The notes under the pieces are model-generated. The model made no database searches, was not told the DNA's origin, and worked only from the letters and a program-made list of their open reading frames with translations. The position numbers and the translations under genes are program-made. From the NCBI RefSeq assembly GCF_024753255.1, contig NZ_JANUHA010000001.1, forward strand, positions 558,001-622,000: a DNA stretch of 64,000 nucleotides, written 5' to 3'. The DNA is from Massilia agri (lineage in GTDB: Bacteria; Pseudomonadota; Gammaproteobacteria; Burkholderiales; Burkholderiaceae_D). Positions 8,371 through 17,113 of the stretch are shown here, piece by piece. The first letter of the stretch is position 1. Every line of letters starts with the position of its first letter.

Positions 8371-9192
8371 TCACGCTGCCTGCTTGAGCCATCCGCGCGG
8401 CGACGTCCCCATCCGGGTGGTGAAGGCGCGCGTGAACGTGGAAGGACTGGTGAAACCCGTCTGCGCACTCACCAGCTTGACCGGCATGCCTTGCCGAAGC
8501 AGACGGCCACCCAGGGCAATGCGCCAACGGCTGAGGTACTCGCCGGGTGGCACCCCGACGACATTCCGGAAATGTTCGGCGAAGGCCGCGCGCGACATGC
8601 AGGCGACGGTGGCGAGCGACTGCAGGGTCCACGGTTCCTGCGGGCGTTCGTGGATCGCGGCCAGCGCCAGTGACAGCTGCCGGTCAGCCAGCCCGGCGAG
8701 CAGCCCGGGGGAGAGACGCCCGCTGTCGAACTCGCGTCGCATGAGCTGCACGAGCAGCACGTCGCACAGGCGGTCCAGCACCAGCTCGCGCCCGGGCGCC
8801 TCTGCCGCCGCTTCGCCGAACAGCATCTCCAGCGTCGCCCCGAGACCGGGGGTTTCGGACAGGGGCATGTGCATGCAATCGGGCAGCAGGCGCGCAAGCG
8901 GGTTGGCTACCCCTTCTTCGAACACGATGTCGGCGCACAGCAGCGAAGCGCTGTGCCCGGCAGGGATGCGCAAGAGATGGCTCATGCCGCGCGGATAAAA
9001 GACCAGCGAGGGCTCGTTCGCCCGGATCAGCTCGCCGTCCTCATGCACGAACTCAACCGGTCCGCGCCGCACCAGGTGAAGGTGGCCGGACATCCCGTTC
9101 TGACGGAAACGGTTGGCGTCGCAGAAGTCACCATTGAAGAAAACCCGGGCGTGAAACGCATGGCGGCCCAGGAGCTGTGACAGTTTGTCCAT
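8371..9192 (-). CDS. AraC-family transcriptional regulator with N-terminal cupin
   Basis: This is a 273-residue regulator. The N-terminal half (MDKLSQLLGRHAFHARVFFNG ... HLHLVRRGPVEFV ... LVFYPRGMSHLLRI) matches the cupin_6 sensor domain found in many AraC proteins. The C-terminal 100 residues carry the double helix-turn-helix: WTLQSLATVACMSRAAFAEHFR and LVSAQTGFTSPSTFTRAFTTRMGTSP. No clear ribosome-binding site precedes the ATG at 9192. It is divergent from the chemoreceptor gene (133 bp apart). The target and effector are unknown; members of this type often control neighbouring oxidoreductases, but none is adjacent here. Confidence 0.92.
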   Translation of the reverse strand: MDKLSQLLGRHAFHARVFFNGDFCDANRFRQNGMSGHLHLVRRGPVEFVHEDGELIRANEPSLVFYPRGMSHLLRIPAGHSASLLCADIVFEEGVANPLARLLPDCMHMPLSETPGLGATLEMLFGEAAAEAPGRELVLDRLCDVLLVQLMRREFDSGRLSPGLLAGLADRQLSLALAAIHERPQEPWTLQSLATVACMSRAAFAEHFRNVVGVPPGEYLSRWRIALGGRLLRQGMPVKLVSAQTGFTSPSTFTRAFTTRMGTSPRGWLKQAA

Positions 9193-9325
9193 TTAATCAA
9201 ATATCGACGTTTTGCAATCTTATCTGGACGATATGCATAGTTGCCGCATGGAAATTTATCGAATTTGGGTAGAGAATACCGATCCTTAACGGCATCCCGC
9301 CGCTTTTCTTTTGCCCTTTGAGACA

Positions 9326-10981
9326 ATGAAGAACTTCCGTATCAAACACATCATCACGTCGGTCACCAGCGCCCTCATCGTCGTGACCGTTGCGGTCGGC
9401 GGCCTTGGTTATTATGCGACCCAGCAATCCGTGGACCTGCTCGAGAATCTCGCCCTGCGCGGCGCCAAACAGCAAACGGAGCTGGCGACCATCGCCTACC
9501 GGATGGAAACCAATCGTAGCCAGCTCCTGCAAGCCCTCCAGCACAACCCCGAAAGCAAATATGCGGTGATGCACGACCATCCGCTGGCGAACCATTTCAA
9601 CAGCATCAACGCCAACACCGAGGCGCTGAAAAAGGAGTACGACACCCTGCTGGCCTCCCTCCAACGTCCGGAGACGAAGGAAGCGCTCGCGCGCTGGGAA
9701 AGCGCCAGCGAGGGCTTCGGAATCGACCTGATCGGCAAAGCATCCCGCGCACTCGAGGAGGGCAACTGGGATCTCGCGCAGTCGCTGCTGATCCGCCAGA
9801 TCAACCCGACCTACCTGAAAGGCCAGCAGGCTTACGCAAGCATGCAGGATTTCATGAGCACCCGCGACGCACGTCGCGGCGAAGAACTGCATGAGCGCCT
9901 TCACTTCCTGAACATGCTCAGCATCGGGGCGATCCTGCTCGCCGTGCTGCTGGCGGTGGGCGCCACGGTCTATCTGGTGCGCGCCATCACCCGTCCGCTC
10001 GACGTGGCGGTGGAGGCGGCGCGCCGGGTGGCCGGCGGCGACCTCGGGACCCGCATCACGGTTGATTCGAACAACGAGTTCGGCCAGCTGCTGGCTGCCC
10101 TGCGCGACATGACGTCCAGCCTGGCCGGCATCGTGGGCGAGGTACGCAGCGGCAGCGAGATCATCGCCACCGCCTCGAGCCAGATCGCCATGGGCAATAT
10201 GGACCTGTCCTCGCGTACCGAGCAGCAGGCCAGCTCGATCGAAGAAACCGCGGCCTCGGTCGAGGAACTCACCACGACGGTACGCCAGAACGCCGACAAT
10301 GCGCGCCAGGCCAACGGCCTGGCGGCGACGGCATCGGATGTCGCTACCCGCGGCGGCGCCGTCGTCGCCGAGGTCGTGGACACCATGGGCGCCATCAATG
10401 AGTCGGCGCGCAAGATCGTCGACATCATCGCCGTCATCGACGGCATCGCGTTCCAGACCAATATCCTGGCGCTGAACGCCGCCGTCGAGGCGGCCCGGGC
10501 CGGCGAACAGGGCCGCGGCTTCGCCGTGGTCGCCTCCGAAGTGCGCAACCTGGCGCAGCGCTCGGCCAGCGCGGCCAAGGAAATCAAGGCATTGATCACC
10601 GACTCGGTCGACAAGGTCGACAGCGGCACCCACCTGGTGAGCCAGGCCGGCGCCACCATGCAAGAAATCGTGCAGAGCGTGCGCAGGGTGGCCGACATCA
10701 TGGGAGAGATCACGGCGGCCAGCAGCGAACAGAGCGCCGGTATCGAACAGATCCACCAGGCCATCAGCCAGATGGACCAGGTCACCCAGCAGAATGCGGC
10801 CCTGGTCGAAGAAGCGGCCAGCGCGGCCCAGTCGCTCGAGGAAAGCGCAGCCAGCCTGGCCCGGCGCGTCAGCGTGTTCAAGACGGGTGAAGAAACCGAG
10901 CAGCCGACGACACGCACCGCCGCTATCCGGCCCGCGGCCAGCCGCGTTGCGCCTGGCCAGCTGGCCTGGTCGGCGGCCTGA
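9326..10981 (+). CDS. Methyl-accepting chemotaxis protein
   Basis: This is a 551-residue chemoreceptor. The first membrane helix (about residues 10-32) is followed by a periplasmic four-helix bundle of the 4HB_MCP type (about 35-185). A second membrane helix ([21 protein letters not shown]) leads into a HAMP domain beginning [20 protein letters not shown]. The signalling hairpin tip is present ([25 protein letters not shown]), as are methylation-helix heptads. There is no NWETF-type C-terminal tether for CheR. The start at 9326 (MKNFRIKH) gives a normal N-terminus; the codons before it add nothing. It is a single gene; the ligand is unknown. Confidence 0.95.
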   Translation: MKNFRIKHIITSVTSALIVVTVAVGGLGYYATQQSVDLLENLALRGAKQQTELATIAYRMETNRSQLLQALQHNPESKYAVMHDHPLANHFNSINANTEALKKEYDTLLASLQRPETKEALARWESASEGFGIDLIGKASRALEEGNWDLAQSLLIRQINPTYLKGQQAYASMQDFMSTRDARRGEELHERLHFLNMLSIGAILLAVLLAVGATVYLVRAITRPLDVAVEAARRVAGGDLGTRITVDSNNEFGQLLAALRDMTSSLAGIVGEVRSGSEIIATASSQIAMGNMDLSSRTEQQASSIEETAASVEELTTTVRQNADNARQANGLAATASDVATRGGAVVAEVVDTMGAINESARKIVDIIAVIDGIAFQTNILALNAAVEAARAGEQGRGFAVVASEVRNLAQRSASAAKEIKALITDSVDKVDSGTHLVSQAGATMQEIVQSVRRVADIMGEITAASSEQSAGIEQIHQAISQMDQVTQQNAALVEEAASAAQSLEESAASLARRVSVFKTGEETEQPTTRTAAIRPAASRVAPGQLAWSAA

Positions 10982-11107
10982 CCCCTGCAACTCGCGCCGG
11001 CGCCATGCATTTCGCGCCGGCTCCCCGCCGCTTCGTCGCAAGCCAGGGCCGGGCGGCCGGCGCCTCGCTAGAGTGGCTCCATCGACAACCCGAAGGAGAC
11101 TACCACC

Positions 11108-11533
11108 ATGAACCCGATCCGCAGCGCCGCCTGCCTCGCCCTCAGCCTCACCAGCCTCCTTGCCCTGCCCGCCTGCGCCGCCGACCTGACCGTCCGCGTC
11201 GCCGACATCCCATCCGCACAGGGCAGCATCATGGTCGCCGTCTACGATGGGCCGGCCAATTTCCTGCGCCGCCCGGTGCAGAGCGCACGCGCGAACGCCG
11301 CCACCGGCGCCGTCGACATCGTCATCAAGGACCTGCCGGCGGGCGGCTACGGCATCGCCGTGTTCCACGACGCCAACGGCAACGGCAAGATGGACAGCAA
11401 CTTCATGGGCATCCCGGTCGAAGACCACGCCTTCAGCAACAATGCGCGCGGCAATATGGGCCCGCCCAGCTTCGACCAGGTGAAGTTCAGCCTGCCGGCC
11501 GCGGGCGCCACCGCCACCATCAGCCTGCGTTGA
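11108..11533 (+). CDS. DUF2141 domain protein, exported
   Basis: This 141-residue protein has a signal peptide (MNPIRSAACLALSLTSLLALPACAA), then a DUF2141 domain with the hallmark segments GSIMVAVYDGPANF, LPAGGYGIAVFHDANGNGKMD and FMGIPVEDHAFSNNARG. The family is an Ig-like periplasmic domain of unknown function, often beside isoprenoid/carotenoid-related genes. AAGGAG precedes the ATG. The carotenoid oxygenase begins 10 bp after its stop, indicating co-transcription. Confidence 0.9.
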   Translation: MNPIRSAACLALSLTSLLALPACAADLTVRVADIPSAQGSIMVAVYDGPANFLRRPVQSARANAATGAVDIVIKDLPAGGYGIAVFHDANGNGKMDSNFMGIPVEDHAFSNNARGNMGPPSFDQVKFSLPAAGATATISLR

Positions 11534-11543
11534 GGAGCCGGAC

Positions 11544-13028
11544 ATGGACCGCCGCCGCTTTCTCGCAGGACTGGGCGCGCTCACCCTGGCCAATGCCGCC
11601 CGCGCCGACCGGGAGACCTTCCGCCGCTTCCACGCCGCGCTCGAACGCAATCCCAGCCTGGGCGTGTTCGCCGACACGGTCGGCAGCCAGCTTGGGGAAG
11701 CGGTGGTCGCCGGCCGTATTCCGCAGGACCTGCAAGGCAGCTTCTACCGCAACGGGCCGGGGCGCTTCGAACTGGGCGGCGAGCGCTATCACCACTGGTT
11801 CGACGGCGACGGTTTCGTGCAGCGCTGGACCATTGTCGATGGCAGGGTCCGGCACCAGGGGCGCTTCGTCGAGACGCGCCGCTACCTCGACGAGTCACAG
11901 GCCGGCCAGTTCCTCTACCCGTCCTTCGGCACGTATGTCGCACGCCGGGGCTTCCGCGACAACGACACCCTGAACGCGGCCAACACCAACCTGGTGCCGC
12001 TGGGCGGCCGCCTGTACGCGCTGTGGGAAGGCGGCTCGGCCTACGAGGTCGATCCCGAGACCCTGGCGACGAAAGGCGTGAAGACCTGGCGCGACGACCT
12101 GCGCGCCATGCCCTTCTCGGCCCATCCGAAATGCGATCCGCAGGGCGGCATGTGGAATTTCGGCGCCCTGCCCGGCTCGAACCGCATCGCCCTCTACCAG
12201 ATCGGCGCCGATGGCGCGGTACTGCGCACCGGCCTCGTCGAGGTGCCGCGGCAAGCCATGGTGCATGACTTCGTGGTGAGCAGCAAGCACCTGATCTTCC
12301 TGGTCCCGCCCTATGACCTCAAAGACGGCAAGGAATTGAGCTTCGCCGAACGCCACGCCTGGGCCGGCGGCGGTCCCGCCGCGCGACCGATGCGCGTCGT
12401 CGTGGTGGCCAAGGACACCCTGGCGGTGCGCCAGGTCTTCGAACTGCCGCCGCGCATGGTCTTCCACTTCGGGAATGCCTGGGAAGACGGCGCCTGCACC
12501 CGCTTCGACACGGTGCTGCACGAGGGCGACGTGCTCAGTGACCTGGGCGGCCTGATGGCGGGCGAACAGCGCGCCAACGCGCAGGGACGCAGCGAGGCGG
12601 TGCAGATCTGCCTGGACTACGGCGCCCGCCAGGCGCGCGTGAGCCGCCTGCTGGGCCCGAGCGAATTTCCGCGCGTGTCGCCGCTGGTCGTCGGCGCCCG
12701 CCACCGCAGGCTGGTACTGCTGGGCAGCGACCAGCACAAGAGCCCGGCCCGGCTCGACACCGTGAACCTGGTCGACCTCGACAGCGGCAAGGTCGACGGC
12801 TACCGTTTCGGCGCGGACTGGCAGGTCGAGGAACACGTGCTGGTCCCGCGCCGCAACGCGCGCCTTGAAACCGACGGCTATCTGGTGGGCGTGGCCCAGG
12901 ACTTGAAGAAAGGCGTGGGCGTGATGACGGTGTTCGATGCGGCGCGGGTGAACGCCGGCCCGGTGGCGCTGGCCCGGCTGCCCTATCGCACGCCGCACTG
13001 CTTTCATGGTAATTTCTTGTCTGCATGA
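11544..13028 (+). CDS. Carotenoid oxygenase (RPE65/CCD family), Tat-exported
   Basis: This 494-residue enzyme is a non-heme iron seven-bladed propeller that oxidatively cleaves carotenoids, apocarotenoids or related alkenes. It begins DRRRFLAGLGALTLANAARA, a twin-arginine signal, which suggests export in folded form. Family landmarks are NGPGRFELGG, HHWFDGDGFV, the iron-ligand segments with His in SAHPKCDPQGG, VHDFVVS, MVFHFGNAWEDG and the C-terminal CFHGNF. GAGGAG precedes the ATG. Its TGA stop overlaps the ATG of the sensor kinase (ATGA), an unusual coupling of an oxygenase with a two-component system. The substrate is not determinable. Confidence 0.92.
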   Translation: MDRRRFLAGLGALTLANAARADRETFRRFHAALERNPSLGVFADTVGSQLGEAVVAGRIPQDLQGSFYRNGPGRFELGGERYHHWFDGDGFVQRWTIVDGRVRHQGRFVETRRYLDESQAGQFLYPSFGTYVARRGFRDNDTLNAANTNLVPLGGRLYALWEGGSAYEVDPETLATKGVKTWRDDLRAMPFSAHPKCDPQGGMWNFGALPGSNRIALYQIGADGAVLRTGLVEVPRQAMVHDFVVSSKHLIFLVPPYDLKDGKELSFAERHAWAGGGPAARPMRVVVVAKDTLAVRQVFELPPRMVFHFGNAWEDGACTRFDTVLHEGDVLSDLGGLMAGEQRANAQGRSEAVQICLDYGARQARVSRLLGPSEFPRVSPLVVGARHRRLVLLGSDQHKSPARLDTVNLVDLDSGKVDGYRFGADWQVEEHVLVPRRNARLETDGYLVGVAQDLKKGVGVMTVFDAARVNAGPVALARLPYRTPHCFHGNFLSA

Positions 13029-14173
13029 TCACCACGACCCACCTCAGGCGCGGCCATCCGCTGGAACTGATTCCCCTGTTCCGCCGCTGGGCGCCCTCGC
13101 CCCTGCGCAACCTGCTCTACACGGCGATCTGGAGCAGCCTGCTTGCGCTTGCGCTGACCGTCCTGCAGAAGCTGTTCGGCCGGGGCGGCGCCTCCTTCAT
13201 GCGCCTGCTGTTCGCCACCATCGTGATCAGCAACCTGATCGGCTTCATGGTCCACGGCGCCCTGCAGCTGCTCGAGCATTACCTGCCGCGCCATAACATG
13301 CTGCTGTTCCGTTGCGCCCAGCTGCTGGCGGTCGCCACGGCCAGCATGATCGGCATCCCCTTCGGCAACGCGCTGCTCGTCGGAACGCATCCGATGCGCT
13401 TCTTCCAGCACAGCTCCGCACTGGCCATCCTGGCAAGCTTCGCCGTGATGACCGCCGCGTTGATGGTGATGCTGCTGGTCGCGGGCGAGCGGCGGCTGCG
13501 GCGCGCGGAAGAGTCGGCGCGCCAGCAGGAACAGATCGCCGCCGCCGGCCGGCTGATCGCGGAAGCCCGCCTGCGCGCCCTGCAGGCCCAGATCGAGCCG
13601 CACTTCCTCTACAACACCCTGGCCAATGTGGTGAGCCTGATCGATGCCCAGCCGGCCAAGGCCAGGCGCATGCTGGAACGTTTCATCGACTACCTGCGCG
13701 CCAGCCTGGCCGCCAGCCGCGCGGAACACGCCACCGTTGGCAGCGAGCTGGAGCTGGCCGGCGCCTACCTCGACGTGCTGGGTGTGCGCATGGAGCAGCG
13801 CCTGCGCTGGCGCTTCGAGCTCGATCCGGCAAGCAGCGGCCTGCCGATGCGCCCGATGCTGCTGCAGCCCCTGGTCGAGAACGCGATCATGCACGGCATC
13901 GAACCCAAGCTCGAAGGCGGCGAGATCGTCGTGCGGGCGCGGGTCGACAACGGTCTGCTCTGCATCGAAGTGGTGGACAGCGGCCTTGGCCTGCGCATGG
14001 CGCCGCCCCGTCCCGGTGGCGGGGTCGGCCTGTCCAACCTGCGCGAACGCCTGCGGCAGCTGTTCGGTCCCGCCGCACAACTGCAGCTCATCGAAAACCC
14101 GGCGGGCGGCGTCACCTCGCGCCTGCTGCTTCCCTTGTCCATGGTGCCATCATCGACCATCCCCACGCCCTGA
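13025..14173 (+). CDS. LytS/YehU-type sensor histidine kinase
   Basis: This 382-residue membrane kinase has four hydrophobic segments at roughly residues 30-150 (for example FMRLLFATIVISNLIGFMV and ALAILASFAVMTAALMVML). A short coiled linker follows, then the His_kinase domain (PF06580 type) with phosphoacceptor His193 in QIEPHFLYNTLANV. The ATPase domain shows PMLLQPLVENAIMHGIEP and DSGLGL/GGVGLSNLRERL. The gene starts in an ATGA overlap with the carotenoid oxygenase. The C-terminus after RLLLPL (SMVPSSTIPTP) looks like an overrun into the next gene. It should signal to the LytTR regulator that follows. Confidence 0.92.
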   Translation: MITTTHLRRGHPLELIPLFRRWAPSPLRNLLYTAIWSSLLALALTVLQKLFGRGGASFMRLLFATIVISNLIGFMVHGALQLLEHYLPRHNMLLFRCAQLLAVATASMIGIPFGNALLVGTHPMRFFQHSSALAILASFAVMTAALMVMLLVAGERRLRRAEESARQQEQIAAAGRLIAEARLRALQAQIEPHFLYNTLANVVSLIDAQPAKARRMLERFIDYLRASLAASRAEHATVGSELELAGAYLDVLGVRMEQRLRWRFELDPASSGLPMRPMLLQPLVENAIMHGIEPKLEGGEIVVRARVDNGLLCIEVVDSGLGLRMAPPRPGGGVGLSNLRERLRQLFGPAAQLQLIENPAGGVTSRLLLPLSMVPSSTIPTP

Positions 14174-14922
14174 TCGCGGACGACGAGCCGCACCTGCTCG
14201 ACTACATGGCCACGCAGCTGGCTGCTGCCTGGCCGGGCCTGCGCATCACGCGCGCGGCCAACGGCATCCAGGCCCTGCAGCTCATCGACGAGCTGGCGCC
14301 CGACGTGGTCTTCCTGGATATCCAGATGCCGGGACTGAACGGCATCGACCTCGCCGCCCGCCTGTGCGAGGGCGCCAATGCGCCGCGCGTCGTGTTCACC
14401 ACGGCCTACGAGCACTACACGCTGCAGGCCTTCGAGCATGCGGCCTTCGACTACCTGCTCAAGCCGATCGGCCTCGAGCGCCTGTCGCGCACCGTGGCGC
14501 GGCTGAAGGAGACGCTGGCCCGGCCTGTTTCATCGCCGCCCGCGGATGCGCTGGCGGCCTTGCTGCGCCAGCTCGGCGTCGCTGCGCCCGCCCCAAGCCC
14601 GCTGCAATGGATCCGCGCCGCCAAGGGTCAGGAAACGCGCCTGATCGCCATCGACGAGGTGATCTACTTCCAGAGCAACGACAAGTACACCAGCGTCTTC
14701 CTGCCTGATGGCGAATGCCTGATCCGCACGCCCCTGGCCAAGCTGAAGGAGCAGCTCGATGCGCAGCAGTTCTGGCAGATCCACCGGGGAGTGATCGTGG
14801 CGGCGAAGCATATCGCGGGGACGCGCACGGATTTTCGCGGGCGGCTGCACGTGCGCTTGAAGGGGCGCGACGAGCAGCTGGTGGTGAGCCGGAATTACGT
14901 GGATCTGTTCAGGCAGATGTAG
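14149..14922 (+). CDS. LytTR-family response regulator (start codon unclear)
   Basis: The receiver domain begins ALIADDEPHLLDYM and has the phosphoacceptor segment DVVFLDIQMPGLNGIDLA and the Lys in FDYLLKPIGLERL. The C-terminal LytTR DNA-binding domain runs from IRAAKGQETRLIAIDEVIYFQ to the end (IHRGVIVAAKHI, LVVSRNYVDLFRQM). No ATG, GTG or TTG occurs in this frame for at least 160 bases upstream of the receiver domain. The stated start is the ATC at 14149, chosen only because it yields the usual short N-terminus; CTG at 14170 is an alternative. A 1-base frameshift joining it to the ATG at 14141 would also work. The gene overlaps the kinase gene. It is clearly intact beyond the first few residues. 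Confidence 0.85.
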   Translation: MIDHPHALIADDEPHLLDYMATQLAAAWPGLRITRAANGIQALQLIDELAPDVVFLDIQMPGLNGIDLAARLCEGANAPRVVFTTAYEHYTLQAFEHAAFDYLLKPIGLERLSRTVARLKETLARPVSSPPADALAALLRQLGVAAPAPSPLQWIRAAKGQETRLIAIDEVIYFQSNDKYTSVFLPDGECLIRTPLAKLKEQLDAQQFWQIHRGVIVAAKHIAGTRTDFRGRLHVRLKGRDEQLVVSRNYVDLFRQM

Positions 14923-14948
14923 GCTGCGGCGCTTATCCGGGCCTTCCG

Positions 14949-15107
14949 CTAGTCTTCAACCAGCAAGAGGAACAAGCCGCCATAGGTGAGGACTGCCGTG
15001 AACAGCGCCAGCAAAACCCCCAGGAAGGGGTAGCAACTGAATTTCGGGCGGCGCTTGCGCTCTTTTGCCGGCTGATGAGCGACTTCGATCGGAGGAACTG
15101 CGGTCAT
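14949..15107 (-). CDS. Small membrane protein, hypothetical
   Basis: This 52-residue ORF starts at 15107 (MTAVPPIEVAHQ). It has a basic stretch (KERKRRPKF) followed by one hydrophobic helix (YPFLGVLLALFTAVLTYGGLFLLLV), so it is probably a single-pass inner-membrane protein with its N-terminus inside. The ribosome-binding site is weak (GTAGGT), and a longer in-frame reading to 15218 is AT-rich and unlikely. It is convergent with the LytTR gene (26 bp) and separated from lpdA by the lpdA terminator. I do not recognise the family. Confidence 0.5.
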   Translation of the reverse strand: MTAVPPIEVAHQPAKERKRRPKFSCYPFLGVLLALFTAVLTYGGLFLLLVED

Positions 15108-15221
15108 ACCTACACTGCTACTAAAAATCAAGAGCGGCAAGTATAGCAACAAAAATATGCAATAGAAATAGATGTTTCTTTCTAGAATGTTTAGCAGTGG
15201 GTACTTGTATCTTCCCAAATG

Positions 15222-15247
15222 AAAAACGGGACCGCGAAGGTCCCGTT
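15222..15247 (-). terminator. Terminator of the pyruvate dehydrogenase operon
   Basis: Read on the minus strand, AACGGGACC/GGTCCCGTT forms a 9-bp stem with a 5-nt loop followed by a T-run. It begins 22 bp beyond the lpdA stop. Confidence 0.85.
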
Positions 15248-15269
15248 CTTGTGCCTGGCCGCGCCGCGC

Positions 15270-17102
15270 TTATTTCTTGCGTGCCGGCGGCAGGTCGGTG
15301 CAGACGCCCTTGTAGGCTTCCGCCGCCATGCCGATCGATTCGCCCAGGGTCGGGTGCGGGTGGATGGTCTTGCCGATGTCCACGCCGTCCGCGCCCATCT
15401 CGATGGCCAGCGCCACTTCACCGATCATGTCGCCCGCATTGGTGCCGACGATGGTGCCGCCGATGATGCGCTTGGTCTCGGCATCGAACAGCAGCTTGGT
15501 GAAGCCCTCGTCGCGGCCGTTGGCGACCGCGCGGCCGCTGGCGTTCCACGGGAAGTGGCCCTTCTCGACCGCGATGCCCTTCTGCTTGGCTTCGTCCTCG
15601 GTCAGGCCGACCCACGCGACTTCCGGATCGGTATAGGCCACCGACGGGATCACCTTCGCATCGAAGAAGGCCTTCTCGCCGTGCGCGGCTTCCGCCGCCA
15701 CGTGGGCCTCGTGCACCGCCTTGTGCGCCAGCATCGGCTGGCCCACCAGGTCGCCGATGGCGAAGATGTGCGGCACGTTGGTGCGCATCTGGCCGTCCAC
15801 GCCGATGAAGCCGCGGTCGCTCACAACCACGCCAGCCTTCTCGGCGGCGATCTTCTTGCCGTTCGGGCTGCGGCCCACCGCTACCAGCACCAGGTCGTAG
15901 ACCTGGGCTTGCGGCGCCGGCTGGCCCGCTTCGGCGGCTTCGAAGGACACCTTGATCCCTTCCGGCAGCGCTTCCACGCCGACGGTCTTGGTCTTCAACA
16001 TGATGTTGTCGAAGCGGTGGGCGTTGTACTTCTGCCAGACCTTGACGGCCTCGCGGTCCGCGCCCTGCATCAGGCCGTCCATCATCTCGACCACGTCGAT
16101 GCGCGCACCCAGGGTCGAGTACACGGTCGCCATTTCCAGGCCGATGATGCCGCCGCCGATGACCAGCATGCGCTTCGGTACCTGGCGCAGTTCCAGCGCG
16201 CCGGTCGAGTCGACGATGCGCGGATCTTCCGGCACGAAGGGCAGCTTCACCACCGAGGAACCGGCGGCGATGATCGCTTTCGCGAACTTGACGACCTTCT
16301 TCGAGCCATCCGCCGCAGTCACTTCGATGTGGTTCGGGCTCAGGAACTGGCCCACGCCCTGCACCACATTGACCTTGCGCGCCTTGGCCATGAAGTTCAG
16401 GCCGCCGGTCATCTTCTTGATCACGCCATCCTTGTAGGCGCGCAGCTTGTCGATGTCCACGCTCGGCGGTGCGAAGCTCACGCCCAGGTCGGCCATGTGC
16501 GCGGTCTCGTCCATGATGTGCGCCACGTGCAGCAGCGCCTTGGACGGGATGCAGCCCACGTTCAGGCAGACGCCGCCCAGGGTCGCGTACTTCTCGACCA
16601 GCACGGTGTTCATGCCGAGGTCGGCCGAGCGGAAGGCGGCCGAGTAGCCGCCGGGACCGGCGCCCAGCACCATCATCTCGCATTCGATGTCCACTTGGCC
16701 GCTGTAGCTGGCCGCGCCCGGGGCCGGGGCGGCTGCCGGGCTGGCCGCCGGCGCCGGATGCGCCGGTGCGTAGGAATCGGTTGGCTTGGTGGCGGCGGTC
16801 GGCGCGACAGCCTGCGCCGGCTGGGCCGGTGCAGGGGCCGCGGCCGGCGCGGCTGCGCCAGCACCGGATTCTTCCACCATCAGCAGCAGCGAACCTTCGT
16901 TCACCTTGTCGCCAACCTTGACCTTCACTTCCTTGACCACGCCGGCATTCGTCGACGGGATCTCCATGCTGGCCTTGTCCGATTCGACGGTGACCAGGGA
17001 CTGGTCGACCTTGATGGTGTCGCCCGGCTTGACCAGCAGCTCGATGATCTCCACGTCCTTGAAGTCGCCGATATTCGGGACTTTCACTTCAACAGTGCTC
17101 AT
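15270..17102 (-). CDS. lpdA: Dihydrolipoyl dehydrogenase (E3) with N-terminal lipoyl domain
   Basis: This 610-residue FAD enzyme reoxidises dihydrolipoamide in the pyruvate dehydrogenase complex, giving NADH. Residues 1-80 are a lipoyl domain with the lipoylated Lys in [11 protein letters not shown], followed by an Ala/Pro linker. The FAD-binding segment is VLGAGPGGYSAAFRSADLG. The redox disulfide is Cys179/Cys184 in GGVCLNVGCIPSK. The NAD domain reads VIGGGIIGLEMATVYSTLG, and the C-terminal catalytic His lies in HPHPTLGES. E3 with its own lipoyl domain is a known feature of many beta- and some other proteobacterial complexes. It is the last gene of aceE-aceF-lpdA, 11 bp after aceF. Confidence 0.97.
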   Translation of the reverse strand: MSTVEVKVPNIGDFKDVEIIELLVKPGDTIKVDQSLVTVESDKASMEIPSTNAGVVKEVKVKVGDKVNEGSLLLMVEESGAGAAAPAAAPAPAQPAQAVAPTAATKPTDSYAPAHPAPAASPAAAPAPGAASYSGQVDIECEMMVLGAGPGGYSAAFRSADLGMNTVLVEKYATLGGVCLNVGCIPSKALLHVAHIMDETAHMADLGVSFAPPSVDIDKLRAYKDGVIKKMTGGLNFMAKARKVNVVQGVGQFLSPNHIEVTAADGSKKVVKFAKAIIAAGSSVVKLPFVPEDPRIVDSTGALELRQVPKRMLVIGGGIIGLEMATVYSTLGARIDVVEMMDGLMQGADREAVKVWQKYNAHRFDNIMLKTKTVGVEALPEGIKVSFEAAEAGQPAPQAQVYDLVLVAVGRSPNGKKIAAEKAGVVVSDRGFIGVDGQMRTNVPHIFAIGDLVGQPMLAHKAVHEAHVAAEAAHGEKAFFDAKVIPSVAYTDPEVAWVGLTEDEAKQKGIAVEKGHFPWNASGRAVANGRDEGFTKLLFDAETKRIIGGTIVGTNAGDMIGEVALAIEMGADGVDIGKTIHPHPTLGESIGMAAEAYKGVCTDLPPARKK

Positions 17103-17113
17103 TCCCGGGCTCC

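Noticed and set aside
9197..11677. 826-codon open frame opposite the chemoreceptor
   Set aside because: It covers the whole chemoreceptor and DUF2141 genes in antisense and has low-complexity composition with no domain. It is a product of high GC content.
14170..14922. Possible genuine kinase-regulator fusion by programmed frameshifting
   Set aside because: No convincing slippery heptamer with a downstream structure is visible near 14141-14173. An atypical start or a one-base error explains the data more simply, so this is kept only as an alternative.
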